From Roseibacterium elongatum DSM 19469 (GTDB lineage Bacteria; Pseudomonadota; Alphaproteobacteria; Rhodobacterales; Rhodobacteraceae), in assembly GCF_000590925.1 (NCBI RefSeq), contig NZ_CP004372.1:3019001-3083000 (forward strand): a DNA stretch of 64,000 bases. Direction: 5' to 3'. The position numbers and the translations under genes are program-made. The notes below the pieces were generated by a model. It worked only from the letters and a program-made list of their open reading frames with translations, did no database searches and was not told the DNA's origin. Shown here in pieces: positions 54,269-63,620 of the stretch; position 1 is the first letter of the stretch; every line of letters starts with the position of its first letter.

Positions 54269-56436
54269 AGCGCCGGGCGCGTCATATCCTGAGCACCGCC
54301 CTTGCGGCGGGCCTGATCGCGTTCACCCCCCAGGGGGCGACGAACGCACAGGCTGTGCCCGCCACCCTGATCGCCGACGACATCCAGTTCGACAACGTCG
54401 GACAGGCCATCACCGCCCGCGGCGGCGTCGAGGTGTTCTGGGAAGGCACCCGGCTGAGGGCCGAGGCGATCACCTATTCCTCGGGCGGCGACCGGATCAC
54501 CGTCGAGGGGCCGATCACCCTGATCGACCCGTCGGGTGGCGCCATCATCCTGGCCGATTTCGCCGAGTTGTCCGCCGATCTGCAGGAGGGGGTGCTGCAA
54601 TCGGCGCGGCTGGTACTGGACCGGCAGATGCAGATCGCCGCCACACAGATCGACCGCAGCGACGGGCGCTATACCCAGATGTATCAGGCGGTCGCCTCCT
54701 CTTGCGAGGTTTGCGCCGACAATCCCACGCCGTTGTGGGAAATCCGCGCCCGCCGCGTCATCCACGACGCCGAGGAACAGCAGCTTTATTTCGAAGGGGC
54801 GCAGTTCCGCGTCATCGGCGTGCCGGTGATGTATCTGCCGCAGATGCGCCTGCCCGATCCGACGCTGGATCGCGCGTCCGGGTTCCTCGCGCCGTCGATC
54901 CGCTCGGATGACGTGACGGGGACGCAACTGCGGGTGCCCTATTTCATCATGCTGGGCGACCACGCCGACGTGACGGTGACGCCGTGGCTGGGCACCGGCG
55001 ACAGCCAGACGGTCGAATTGCGCTATCGGCAAGCATTCCGCAATGGCCGCGTGACGGCCACCGGCGCGCTGACCGCCGACGATCTGACGAATGACGATTT
55101 CCGCGGCTATCTGTTTTCCTATGGCAGGTTCGATCTGCCGCGCGACCTGACGCTGGATTTCGCCGTCGAGACGGTCAGCGACGAAGGCTATCTGACCACC
55201 TACGACTTCCCCGATCCCGACCTGCTGGAAAGCTATCTGCGCGTCAGCCGGGTCACCGCCGACAGCTATCTCGAGGTGGGCGCGACGCTGTACAATTCGC
55301 TGCGCGACGGGGTGAACAATGACGAATTGCCCACGCAGGTCGTGCAAGGCAGCTACACGCATCGCTTCACGCCGGATCTGATCGGCGGAATCGCCCAGGT
55401 CAATCTCGAGGCGATGGCCTATGCCCGCCCCTCGGACGCGATCGGTTTTGACGCGGTGACCGGCGATCCGCTCGGCACGGATGTCGCGCGGCTGACGGCC
55501 GGAATCGACTGGCAACGCTCGACCATCCTGCCAGCCGGTTTGCTGCTGACCTACGAGGCGGCTCTGTTCGCCGATCTCTACAGCGTGCGCGAGGATCCCG
55601 ATTTCAACGGCGAAACGACGCGCATCACCCCCTACGGCCAGGTCGAGTTGCGCTGGCCGTTGCAGCGCCTGTCGCAGGGTGGCGTCAGCCACCTGATCGA
55701 ACCGGTCGTGCAACTGGGCTGGTCGCGCACCAGCGGGGACCCTGTCCCGGTCGAAGACAGCGCCATCGTCGAGTTCGACGAGGCCAACCTCTTCGCGCTC
55801 GACCGCTATCCGGGCTCGGACCGGCGCGAAGAAGGCACGCGCGCCAATCTGGGCGTCATCTATACCCGCACGGACCCGTTGGGCTGGTCGGCCGGCGTGA
55901 CCGCAGGGCTTGTGCTGCGCGAAGAGGAGATCAACCCCTTCACAGCCGGCTCGGGCCTTGATGGCGTGCAGTCGGACTGGCTGTTCGCGGCCCATGTCGG
56001 GGTGGACGACCGCTGGCGGCTGATCAATCGGGCGATCTTCAACTCGGATTTCGATTTCACCTCGAACGAGATGGCCCTGACTTGGGGCAACGAGGAATAC
56101 GACCTGTCCTCGAGCTATATCTGGCTGGCGGCCGATATCGACGAGGGACGGGTCGAGGACCTGTCGGAATGGGCGTTCGACGCCTCGTACCGGATCGACG
56201 ATTTCTGGCAGGCCGGCGTCGATTGGCGCTATGACTTCGTCGAGGATGAACCGAGCCGCACCGGCCTGTCGATCGGCTACGCCAATGAATGCGTGGACGT
56301 GGAATTCACCGTCTCGCGCCGCTATACAAACGCCAGCACGCTGGAGCCGACGACCTCTTTCGGGCTGACGGTCGCGCTGAACGGATTCGGCGCCACCCGC
56401 GAGGGGCGCAGTCAGGCCCGGTCCTGCCGACAATAG
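54265..56436 (+). CDS. lptD: LPS assembly outer membrane protein LptD
   Basis: A 723-residue outer-membrane protein. A signal peptide (about 1-30) is followed by an OstA/LptA-like jellyroll (LIADDIQFDNVGQAITARGGVEVFWEGTR) and a large beta barrel (from about 200), ending in alternating hydrophobic strands. The family signature IRARRVIHDAEEQQLYFEGAQFRVIGVPVMYLPQ is clear. Cys147 and Cys150 (CEVC) and C-terminal cysteines (NECVDVEF and SCRQ) are candidates for disulfides that control LptD folding. SurA, needed for its assembly, is encoded next. Confidence 0.94.
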   Translation: MKRRARHILSTALAAGLIAFTPQGATNAQAVPATLIADDIQFDNVGQAITARGGVEVFWEGTRLRAEAITYSSGGDRITVEGPITLIDPSGGAIILADFAELSADLQEGVLQSARLVLDRQMQIAATQIDRSDGRYTQMYQAVASSCEVCADNPTPLWEIRARRVIHDAEEQQLYFEGAQFRVIGVPVMYLPQMRLPDPTLDRASGFLAPSIRSDDVTGTQLRVPYFIMLGDHADVTVTPWLGTGDSQTVELRYRQAFRNGRVTATGALTADDLTNDDFRGYLFSYGRFDLPRDLTLDFAVETVSDEGYLTTYDFPDPDLLESYLRVSRVTADSYLEVGATLYNSLRDGVNNDELPTQVVQGSYTHRFTPDLIGGIAQVNLEAMAYARPSDAIGFDAVTGDPLGTDVARLTAGIDWQRSTILPAGLLLTYEAALFADLYSVREDPDFNGETTRITPYGQVELRWPLQRLSQGGVSHLIEPVVQLGWSRTSGDPVPVEDSAIVEFDEANLFALDRYPGSDRREEGTRANLGVIYTRTDPLGWSAGVTAGLVLREEEINPFTAGSGLDGVQSDWLFAAHVGVDDRWRLINRAIFNSDFDFTSNEMALTWGNEEYDLSSSYIWLAADIDEGRVEDLSEWAFDASYRIDDFWQAGVDWRYDFVEDEPSRTGLSIGYANECVDVEFTVSRRYTNASTLEPTTSFGLTVALNGFGATREGRSQARSCRQ

Positions 56437-56569
56437 GACCGGACGGCAAAAGGGGTTGCATGCGGCCTGCAAGCGGGCCCATCTGTCCCGCAAGAGACGA
56501 AACCGAAATATGCGGTGCACCACCGCGGGCCCTACCCTGCCCCGCCCCGCCGCAGTCAGACCCGGATAG

Positions 56570-57829
56570 ATGGCAGCACGCATGACCAAGACCGCCCTGT
56601 TCCCGCGCACCACGCTTTTTGCCCTGTTCTGCCTTGTTGTGACCGGCTGTGCCGCCGCACTGTCCGGCATCTCGACGGCCAGCGCGCAAAGCCCGTTCTC
56701 GGCCGCCGCGCGCGTGAACGATTCCATCGTGACCTATTACGAGATCGGCCAGCGCCAGCAGTTCCTGAGGGTGCTGAACGCCCCCGACACCGGCGCCGAG
56801 GATGTTCTGGAAACCCTCATCGACGAGCGGTTGCAAAACCAGGCGGGCGAACGGCTGGGCGTGGTTGCCGACGAAGAGCAGATCGAAACCGGGGTCGAGG
56901 AATTCGCCGGCCGTGCGAATATGGGGGCCGAGCAATTCGTGCGCGCGCTGGCCCAAGAGGGCGTCGCCCCCGAGACCTTTCGCGATTTCGTCGCGGCCGG
57001 CATCACCTGGCGCAATGTGGTGCGCGCACGCTTCGGGCGCGATGCCCGCGTCAGCGAGGACGAGATCGACCGCGCCCTGGCCTCGGGGATCACGACGGGC
57101 GGCATGCGCGTGCGTCTGGCCGAACTGATCATCCCGATCACGCCGCAGAACGAGGCGAATCTGACCAGTGAACTGGCCCGTCTGGCGGCGGATGTGCAGG
57201 GGTCCAACACCCGGTTTTCCGAGGCCGCACGCCGGTTTTCCGCCGCCCCCTCGCGCGAGGCGGGCGGGCTGACCGACTGGCGCCCGCTGACGGCGCTGCC
57301 GCCGCAATTGCAGCAGTTGATGATGCGCCTGTCGCCGGGTCAGGTCACCGACCCGATCAACCTGGGCAACGCGGTGGGTCTGTTCCAGTTGCGCGGCCTG
57401 TCGGAAACGCCGGTCGGCGCGCCCGAGGTGTCGAGCATCGATTTCCTGACCGTCGCCATTCCCGGCGGGCGCAGCCCCGAGGCGCTGGCCGAGGCGCAGC
57501 GCCTGCGCGACCGTGTGGATACCTGTGACGATTTCTACGGCCTCATGCCCGGCGGGTTCGAACGCGTGACGCAGCCGGTGGGCGAGATCCCCTCGGACAT
57601 CGCGGCGGCGCTGGCAACCTTGGACGAGGACGAGGCCTCGCTGGATGTGACCCGTGGCGACGGCACCGTGCTGTTGTTCACCATGCTCTGCGGGCGCAGC
57701 TTCAACGTGCCCGAGACCGCGCGGGACGAGGTGCAGCAGGTCCTGTTCCAGCAACGGCTGGAAAGCTATGCCTCGGGCTATCTGCAGGAATTGCGGGCCG
57801 ATGCGATCATCTCCTACACGGGCGGCTGA
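56570..57829 (+). CDS. surA: periplasmic peptidyl-prolyl isomerase / chaperone SurA
   Basis: A protein of about 419 residues with an export signal (LFALFCLVVTGCAAALSGISTASAQ). A SurA N-terminal domain follows (AARVNDSIVTYYEIGQRQQFLRV, then LIDERLQNQAGERLGV), then one parvulin domain (about 180-290: RLAELIIPITPQNEA, RFSAAPSREAGGLTDWRPL). E. coli SurA has two parvulin domains. It helps fold outer-membrane proteins such as LptD, whose gene lies 133 bases upstream. ATG codons at 56570 and 56582 are both possible starts. Confidence 0.88.
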   Translation: MAARMTKTALFPRTTLFALFCLVVTGCAAALSGISTASAQSPFSAAARVNDSIVTYYEIGQRQQFLRVLNAPDTGAEDVLETLIDERLQNQAGERLGVVADEEQIETGVEEFAGRANMGAEQFVRALAQEGVAPETFRDFVAAGITWRNVVRARFGRDARVSEDEIDRALASGITTGGMRVRLAELIIPITPQNEANLTSELARLAADVQGSNTRFSEAARRFSAAPSREAGGLTDWRPLTALPPQLQQLMMRLSPGQVTDPINLGNAVGLFQLRGLSETPVGAPEVSSIDFLTVAIPGGRSPEALAEAQRLRDRVDTCDDFYGLMPGGFERVTQPVGEIPSDIAAALATLDEDEASLDVTRGDGTVLLFTMLCGRSFNVPETARDEVQQVLFQQRLESYASGYLQELRADAIISYTGG

Positions 57830-57838
57830 GGCAGCGCG

Positions 57839-58831
57839 ATGACGGCACGTGCCCCGATCGTCCTGACCTTGGGCGAACCGGCCGGGATCGGCCCGGAAAT
57901 CGCCGCGCGCGCCTGGCAGAGATTGGCGGGGCGGCTGCCGTTCTTCGTCCTGGGCGATCCGGCGCATCTGGAGGGGTTGGGCGTGCCGCTGGCGCCCATC
58001 CATGCCCCGTCAGAGGCGGAAACGGCGGTGTTTCACGGCCTGCCGGTCCTGCCGCATCCCTTCCCCGCCGCGCGCCGGCCGGGACAGCCCGCCGCCGAGA
58101 ACGCCAGCGCCGTGATTTCGAGCATCGCGCGCGCCGTGGATCTGGTGCTGCGCGGTCAGGCCGGCGCGCTGACCACCGGCCCGATCCACAAGAAGGCCCT
58201 GCAGGACGGTGCGGGCTTCCGCTTTCCCGGCCATACGGAATACCTGGCGCATCTGGCCGGCGTGGACCGGGTGGTGATGATGCTGGCCGGCGCCGATCTG
58301 CGCGTCGTGCCGACGACGATCCATATCGCGCTGCGCGACGTGCCCGAGGCGCTGACACGGCCCTTGCTGATGGATACGATCCGCATGACCGAGGCCGCGC
58401 TGCGCCACGATTTCGGCATCGAGACGCCACGGCTGGCGGTGGCGGGGCTGAACCCCCATGCCGGCGAGGGCGGGGCCATGGGCCGAGAGGAGATCGAGCT
58501 GATCGCGCCGGTGATCGCGGCGCTGAGGGCCGAGGGTCTGGCCCTGTCGGGCCCGCATTCGGCCGACACGATGTTCCACCCCGCCGCCCGCGCCCGCTAT
58601 GACGCGGCGATCTGCATGTATCATGACCAGGCCCTGATCCCGATCAAGACGCTGGCCTTCGACCAGGGCGTGAACGTGACCCTTGGTCTGCCCTTCATTC
58701 GCACCTCGCCCGATCACGGGACGGCCTTCGACATCGCCGGACAGGGTGTGGCCGACCCGGCCAGCCTGATCGCCGCGCTGGAGATGGCCGCCGAGATGGC
58801 GGTTGCGCGGGCGGCCCGCGACACCGGCTGA
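57839..58831 (+). CDS. pdxA: 4-hydroxythreonine-4-phosphate dehydrogenase
   Basis: PdxA oxidises 4-phosphohydroxy-threonine in the DXP-dependent vitamin B6 pathway. It is 330 residues long, with ILTLGEPAGIGPEIAARAW-type N-terminus and metal-binding His in FPGHTEYLAHLAG, GLNPHAGEGG and MYHDQALIPIK. It follows surA by 9 bases and precedes rsmA, the surA-pdxA-ksgA order conserved from E. coli to alphaproteobacteria. Confidence 0.95.
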   Translation: MTARAPIVLTLGEPAGIGPEIAARAWQRLAGRLPFFVLGDPAHLEGLGVPLAPIHAPSEAETAVFHGLPVLPHPFPAARRPGQPAAENASAVISSIARAVDLVLRGQAGALTTGPIHKKALQDGAGFRFPGHTEYLAHLAGVDRVVMMLAGADLRVVPTTIHIALRDVPEALTRPLLMDTIRMTEAALRHDFGIETPRLAVAGLNPHAGEGGAMGREEIELIAPVIAALRAEGLALSGPHSADTMFHPAARARYDAAICMYHDQALIPIKTLAFDQGVNVTLGLPFIRTSPDHGTAFDIAGQGVADPASLIAALEMAAEMAVARAARDTG

Positions 58832-58896
58832 GCGCGCGGCGCGCCCTCGTGGGGCATCTAGCCCCCGTCGGGCACCGAGGCCTTCGGCGTCTTTTT

Positions 58897-58919
58897 GCAT
58901 ATTTGAGGGATAAAGATGC
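58897..58919. repeat. imperfect inverted repeat between pdxA and rsmA
   Basis: GCATATTT, a 7-base spacer and AAAGATGC form an 8-bp stem with one mismatch in a locally A+T-rich patch, just after a T5 tract. It may be the end of pdxA transcription, part of an rsmA promoter, or a dispersed element. Confidence 0.35.
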
Positions 58920-59003
58920 AGGCGGGCTGCGCCCCAGGGCCTTACGGGGCCTCACGCGGCCCGGGTCTTGCGCCTCTGGGCGAGTTCTGCGCATCTGGCG
59001 CGC

Positions 59004-59846
59004 ATGAGCGGCATCGACACTCTTCCCCCGTTGCGCGAGGTCATTGCGGCCCACGGCCTGTCGGCCCGGAAATCGCTGGGGCAGAATTTCCTTCTGGATC
59101 TGAACCTGACGGCGCGGATCGCGCGGGTGGCGGGCGATCTGAGCGGGGCCGATGTGCTGGAGGTGGGACCGGGCCCAGGCGGGTTGACGCGTGGCTTGCT
59201 GGCCGAGGGCGCGCGGCGCGTGGTGGCCGTGGAAAAGGACGCGCGCTGCCTGCCCGCGCTGGAGCAGATCGCCGCGGCCTATCCCGGGCGGCTGGAGATC
59301 CTGAATGCCGATGCGCTCGAGGTCGACTGGGCCGCGCATCTGACGCCGCCGGTCAAGGTCGTGGCCAACCTGCCCTACAATGTCGGAACGGAATTGCTGG
59401 TGCGCTGGCTGACGCCGCCGGACTGGCCACCGCTGTGGCACTCGCTGACCCTGATGTTCCAACGCGAGGTCGCTGAACGGATCGTGGCGCGGCCCGGATC
59501 GAAAACCTATGGGCGGCTGGCCATCCTGTCGCAATGGCGATGCGAGGCAAAGATCGCGCTCGGCCTGCCGCCCGAGGCCTTCACCCCGCCGCCCAAGGTC
59601 CGCTCGGCTGTGGTGCATCTGACGGCCCTGCCCGCGCCGCGCTTTCCCGCCGATGCGGCCGTGTTGAGCCGGGTGGTCGCCGCGGCCTTCAACCAGCGGC
59701 GCAAGATGCTGCGCGCCAGCCTGAAAGGGGTGGCGCCGGATATCGAGGAGCGGTTGCGCGCGGCCGGAATCGCGCCCACCGACCGCGCCGAGCAGGTGTC
59801 GCTGGAAGGGTTCTGTGCCCTGGCCCGCGAGGTCGCCAAACCCTGA
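59004..59846 (+). CDS. rsmA: 16S rRNA (adenine(1518)-N(6)/adenine(1519)-N(6))-dimethyltransferase
   Basis: RsmA/KsgA dimethylates two adenines at the 3' end of 16S rRNA, a late ribosome assembly step. The motifs are [14 protein letters not shown] site [25 protein letters not shown] and the catalytic [12 protein letters not shown]. The C-terminal domain contains [12 protein letters not shown]. Length is 280 residues from the ATG at 59004. A bidirectional terminator follows. Confidence 0.95.
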   Translation: MSGIDTLPPLREVIAAHGLSARKSLGQNFLLDLNLTARIARVAGDLSGADVLEVGPGPGGLTRGLLAEGARRVVAVEKDARCLPALEQIAAAYPGRLEILNADALEVDWAAHLTPPVKVVANLPYNVGTELLVRWLTPPDWPPLWHSLTLMFQREVAERIVARPGSKTYGRLAILSQWRCEAKIALGLPPEAFTPPPKVRSAVVHLTALPAPRFPADAAVLSRVVAAAFNQRRKMLRASLKGVAPDIEERLRAAGIAPTDRAEQVSLEGFCALAREVAKP

Positions 59847-59857
59847 CGCGGGGCATG

Positions 59858-59883
59858 AAAAACCGCCCCGAGGGGCGGTTTTT
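59858..59883. terminator. bidirectional terminator between rsmA and the DUF4167 gene
   Basis: AAAAACCGCCCC, loop GA, GGGGCGGTTTTT: a perfect 12-bp stem with A and T tracts on both sides, able to stop transcription of both convergent genes. Confidence 0.93.
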
Positions 59884-59896
59884 CGCGATCATTGCC

Positions 59897-60556
59897 TTAC
59901 TCGGCCGCTTCTTTGGGTGGCTGGTCGCCATCGGAGCCGTCAGCCGCGCCCTGGTCGGGCTCGGCTTTCTTGCGTGGTTTGCGCGCGGGTTTTTCACCAC
60001 CCTCCTGGGTCGGGGCGCGCCGGGGACGGCGCGTGCGCTTGGGCTTGCTTTCCGGGGTTTCCACCAGCCCGCTATCGCCGCCCTGATCCTCCATCACGGC
60101 GTCGAAGGGCCGGTCATCGCGTTTCGAGTCGCCCTCGGGCTTGGTAGCCTCGTCGGGTTTGGCCGGCTCGTCGGTCTTGGCCTGCTCGCCCCCGGCGCCC
60201 TTGGGCGCATCGGATTGCGATTTCGGAGAGTGGCCCTGGCCCGACTGCTGGCCGCCCTGCTGGTTTTGCTGGTTCTGCTGTGCCTGCTGCTGTTCGCGGC
60301 GGGCCTCCTGCTCGCGCTGAGCTTCGGCCAGGAGGCGCAGGTAGTGCTCGGCGTGCTGCTGGAAGTTCTCGGCCGCGACTCGATCATTGGCCAGTTGGGC
60401 ATCGCGCGCCAGCTGGTTGTACTTTTCGATGATCTGCTGCGGGGTGCCGCGCACCTTGCCCTCGGGCCCCGAACTGTCGAAGACACGGTTGACGATATTC
60501 CCGACAGAGCGGTTGCGGTTACCCTTCGACCGCGAACGGTTCTTAGATGATCTCAT
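59897..60556 (-). CDS. DUF4167 domain-containing protein
   Basis: A 219-residue protein. The basic N-terminus (RSSKNRSRSKGNRNRS) and the region to about residue 85 (NIVNRVFDSSGPEGKVRGTP, then IIEKYNQLARDAQLANDRVAAENFQQHAEHYLRLL) are the DUF4167 domain, widespread in alphaproteobacteria. The rest is low-complexity, with Gln/Asn-rich (90-110) and Lys/Pro/Glu-rich tracts. The basic start suggests RNA or DNA binding, but function is not established. I start at the ATG at 60556; the frame upstream (TTG at 60742) is not conserved-looking. It lies downstream of prfA-prmC in the same direction. Confidence 0.9.
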   Translation of the reverse strand: MRSSKNRSRSKGNRNRSVGNIVNRVFDSSGPEGKVRGTPQQIIEKYNQLARDAQLANDRVAAENFQQHAEHYLRLLAEAQREQEARREQQQAQQNQQNQQGGQQSGQGHSPKSQSDAPKGAGGEQAKTDEPAKPDEATKPEGDSKRDDRPFDAVMEDQGGDSGLVETPESKPKRTRRPRRAPTQEGGEKPARKPRKKAEPDQGAADGSDGDQPPKEAAE

Positions 60557-60800
60557 GTGGTTCTTTGATCCAGTTGCCCTGGTTTGCAAAGGGACGCGGC
60601 CAAGGCCCCGTTCCGCTCGTGCGGCAGTCCAACGCGCTGCGAAGGGGGCCGCGGAAATTTGGCAAAGACGCCGACGATGGCATGTGCCGTGTCGTCTGCT
60701 CAGACCTGAGTAAACATGCGGGACCCGGTAAAACAAGGGCAAAACGACGAAATCACCCGGTTTTCACGCCGAAAAGCCGGTTTTCGCCGGCCACAGTGAC

Positions 60801-61664
60801 CTATCGGCACCGATCCGCCTGTGCTGTGCCGACACGGCCCATGGCGACGCGGTCCTTTCCGTTGATGTCGGTCTGGATCGAGACGTCCTGAAACCCGGCC
60901 TGTGTCAGCATGTCGCGCAGGGCCTGCCCCTGCAACGCGCCGATCTCGAGAAGGAGACGCGCACCGGGGTTTGCATGCGCCGCAACGCCATCGAGGATCG
61001 CCCGATAGGCCGACAGCCCATCGCCGCCAGGGGTCAGCGCGGCCATCGGTTCATACTGCTGCACCTCGGGGGCGAGGGCTGCATAGTCAGCTGCCGTCAC
61101 ATAGGGCGGGTTCGAGACGATCAGGTCGAACCGCCCCCCGATCCCCGCCCACCAGTCGGCCGCCGCCAGATCGAGACGCGACGCGACGCCATGGGCCGTG
61201 GCATTGCGCGCCGCAATCGACAGGGCGGCTGGCGAAAGATCCGTGGCGACACCTCGGGCGGTCGGGCGCTCGGCCAGGAGGGTGACGGCAATGGCCCCCG
61301 ATCCTGTCCCGAGGTCGATCATGGTCTTGAAGGGATCGGACAAGGCCAGCTCGATCAGCGTTTCGGTATCGGCACGCGGGGTCAGCACGTTACGATCCAC
61401 TGCGAAGGCGCGACCGTAGAAGGGCCAGTGACCCAGGATCTGGGCCAGCGGCTCATGGCCTGCGCGACGCGCGAGCATGGCATCGGCCCGCAGTTCCGGC
61501 CCGGCGTCCAGCGGTGTGGCGCCCTCGGCCACAAGGCGCGCGGCCGACCAGTCGGTTGCAGCGCGCAGGATCAGGCGCGCGTCGCGTTGCGCCTCGCTCA
61601 GGCCGATCAGCGGCGCAAGGCGCGCCGTGGCCGCGCGCAGCCAGTCCGCGGCGCTGCGTGTCAT
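60801..61664 (-). CDS. prmC: peptide chain release factor N(5)-glutamine methyltransferase
   Basis: PrmC methylates the Gln of the GGQ motif in RF1 and RF2. It is 287 residues from the ATG at 61664. The N-terminal helical domain contains AQILGHWPFYGRAFAVDRNVL, the SAM site is IDLGTGSGAIAVTLL (116-130) and the catalytic NPPY is at 185-188. The frame stays open upstream to 61913, but that part overlaps prfA and shows no family resemblance. It follows prfA, its substrate gene, by 205 bases of very GC-rich sequence with an 8-bp hairpin GCCTCGGC/GCCGAGGC (61803-61821). Confidence 0.93.
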   Translation of the reverse strand: MTRSAADWLRAATARLAPLIGLSEAQRDARLILRAATDWSAARLVAEGATPLDAGPELRADAMLARRAGHEPLAQILGHWPFYGRAFAVDRNVLTPRADTETLIELALSDPFKTMIDLGTGSGAIAVTLLAERPTARGVATDLSPAALSIAARNATAHGVASRLDLAAADWWAGIGGRFDLIVSNPPYVTAADYAALAPEVQQYEPMAALTPGGDGLSAYRAILDGVAAHANPGARLLLEIGALQGQALRDMLTQAGFQDVSIQTDINGKDRVAMGRVGTAQADRCR

Positions 61665-61869
61665 GGTCTGGCTGGCCTGCGGGGTGGCTCGGCCTGCGGC
61701 CTGCGCCCACCACCGCGGTGGCACCGCGCGCAGGCGCGGTGCGGTGGCGCCCGGTCCGGCCCGGTGCCCCGGCGACCCAACGGGGCGCCGGGCGCGAACG
61801 AGGCCTCGGCAACGCCGAGGCACGAGGCCGCGACCCCACCGGGCGACGTCGCAGACGGCGCAACCGCGA

Positions 61870-62943
61870 TCATGGCTGCCCCTCCATTTCGGCCAGCATC
61901 TGCGCCTGGGCATCGGCGGTCAGCGCGTCGATCACCTCGTCGAGATTGCCAGTCATCACTTCGCCCAGCTTGTAGAGGGTCAGGTTGATCCGGTGGTCGG
62001 TCACGCGACCTTGCGGGAAATTGTAGGTACGAATGCGCTCCGAGCGGTCGCCCGAGCCCACCTGGGCCTTGCGATCGGCCGAGCGTTCCTCTTCGGCGCG
62101 GCGACGTTCCAGGTCGAACAGGCGCGCCCGCAGCACGCCCATGGCGATCTCGCGATTGCGGTGCTGCGATTTCTCGGAACTGGTCACGACGATCCCGGTG
62201 GGCAGGTGGGTGATGCGCACCGCCGAATCCGTCGTGTTGACGTGCTGCCCCCCCGCGCCAGAGGCCCGCATCGTGTCGATGCGGATATCCTGGGCTGGGA
62301 TGTCGATCTCGACCGCCTCGGCCTCGGGCAGAACGGCGACGGTGGCCGCCGAGGTGTGAATGCGCCCGCCGGATTCGGTCTCGGGGACGCGTTGCACGCG
62401 GTGCACGCCCGAGTCGTATTTCAGCCGGGCGAACACGCCTTCGCCGACGATCCGCGCCGTCACTTCCTTGATGCCGCCAAGCTCGGTTTCCTGAAGATCC
62501 ACGATCTCGACCGTCCAGCCGCGCGCCTCGGCATAGCGGGTGTACATGCGCAGCAGGTCACCGGCGAACAGCGCCGCCTCCTCGCCGCCGGTGCCGGGCC
62601 GGATTTCGAGCATGGCCGCGCGGGCATCTGCGGCGTCCTTGGGCAAGAGCGCAAGGCGCAGGGCATGTTCGGCCGCGGGCAGTTCGGCGCGGATCCGGGC
62701 GATTTCCTCCTCGGCGAGGTCCCGCATCTCGGGGTCGGCCACCATCGCCTCGGCCTCCGCCAGTGCGCTGCGCAGCGCGTCATGGGCGGCGATCTGGGCC
62801 ACGACCGGCTTCAGTTCGCTGTACTCGCGGCTGATCTCGGCGATCTTGTCGGGATCGGGGCCGGCATTGAGCTGGGCCTCGAGAAACTCGAAGCGATCGG
62901 TGATCTGGCGCAGGCGATCGAGGGGGAGGTTGGCGGGTTGCAT
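61870..62943 (-). CDS. prfA: peptide chain release factor 1
   Basis: RF1 reads UAA and UAG and triggers peptide release. It is 357 residues from the ATG at 62943. The codon-recognition PxT motif is PET in [15 protein letters not shown] (about 187-189), and the catalytic GGQ lies in [16 protein letters not shown] (231-233). The N-terminal helices and [21 protein letters not shown] are typical. An upstream in-frame start at 62979 is less likely. Confidence 0.96.
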   Translation of the reverse strand: MQPANLPLDRLRQITDRFEFLEAQLNAGPDPDKIAEISREYSELKPVVAQIAAHDALRSALAEAEAMVADPEMRDLAEEEIARIRAELPAAEHALRLALLPKDAADARAAMLEIRPGTGGEEAALFAGDLLRMYTRYAEARGWTVEIVDLQETELGGIKEVTARIVGEGVFARLKYDSGVHRVQRVPETESGGRIHTSAATVAVLPEAEAVEIDIPAQDIRIDTMRASGAGGQHVNTTDSAVRITHLPTGIVVTSSEKSQHRNREIAMGVLRARLFDLERRRAEEERSADRKAQVGSGDRSERIRTYNFPQGRVTDHRINLTLYKLGEVMTGNLDEVIDALTADAQAQMLAEMEGQP

Positions 62944-63076
62944 GTCGGGGGAAGTGCCGCGCGTTGGCCACGCGGTCAAGGGCGCTTCGCGCCCCTGCGG
63001 GATGTTGCGGGCGCGCGCCCCGGCCCGTCGAGGCGCCTGGGGTCGCCGCGCCAGACCGTCACGGTGTCAGGAGCCC

Positions 63077-63523
63077 TCACGGCGCCAGCGGCGCGATCCA
63101 GCGGTTCACCCGCGCCCGGTTCGCCCCAAGATCCGACTGGCCGTACCGCGAGCGCGAGAAAATCTCGACGCGGGTGGCATCGCCATCGGGCACCAGGCGG
63201 ATCGACACGGCGTCGGGAAAGCCCATCAGCGCCGTGCGCGCCACATAGGTCGCGTGCCCGTCCGACAGATCGCCGGCGATGCGGGTGGCGCCTTCGGCCG
63301 TGGCCGCCTGTTCGAGAAGGTCGGCCGTCGCGGCAAGGGCTGCCCTGGGTGGCGCGGGGCCTCGTCGCCCACCCAGCAACACGTAATTGGGCGTCGTGGG
63401 CGGCGTGACGTCGGCCGGTTCGACATGCCAGACCTCGGCGGGCATGGGCACCTGCCGGAAATAGATCGCACCGGCGACGGTCACGACGACGAGCAGAATG
63501 GCGATGGTGAACAGAATACGCAT
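63077..63523 (-). CDS. DUF1499 domain-containing protein
   Basis: A 148-residue protein with one N-terminal helix (LFTIAILLVVVTVAGAIYF) that anchors or exports it. A DUF1499-type domain follows (GFPDAVSIRLVPDGDATRVEIFSRSRYGQSDLGANRARVNRWI). Function is not known. It is transcribed in the same direction as prfA, 133 bases upstream of it. Confidence 0.85.
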   Translation of the reverse strand: MRILFTIAILLVVVTVAGAIYFRQVPMPAEVWHVEPADVTPPTTPNYVLLGGRRGPAPPRAALAATADLLEQAATAEGATRIAGDLSDGHATYVARTALMGFPDAVSIRLVPDGDATRVEIFSRSRYGQSDLGANRARVNRWIAPLAP

Positions 63524-63620
63524 GACACCTCAGGTGGGGATTTGGCCGGATGGATCAAGCCCCGCCACGCGCGACCACTCGAGCGGGTTTGGCGTGGCGT
63601 GCGGGGTGGTAGGTCTGCCA

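Noticed and set aside
53932..56727. 931-residue leftward open frame
   Set aside because: Shadow of lptG-lptD, low-complexity translation.
61665..61913. N-terminal extension of PrmC of about 83 residues
   Set aside because: It overlaps the prfA end and is Arg/Pro/Gly-rich with no PrmC similarity; the ATG at 61664 gives a protein of normal length.
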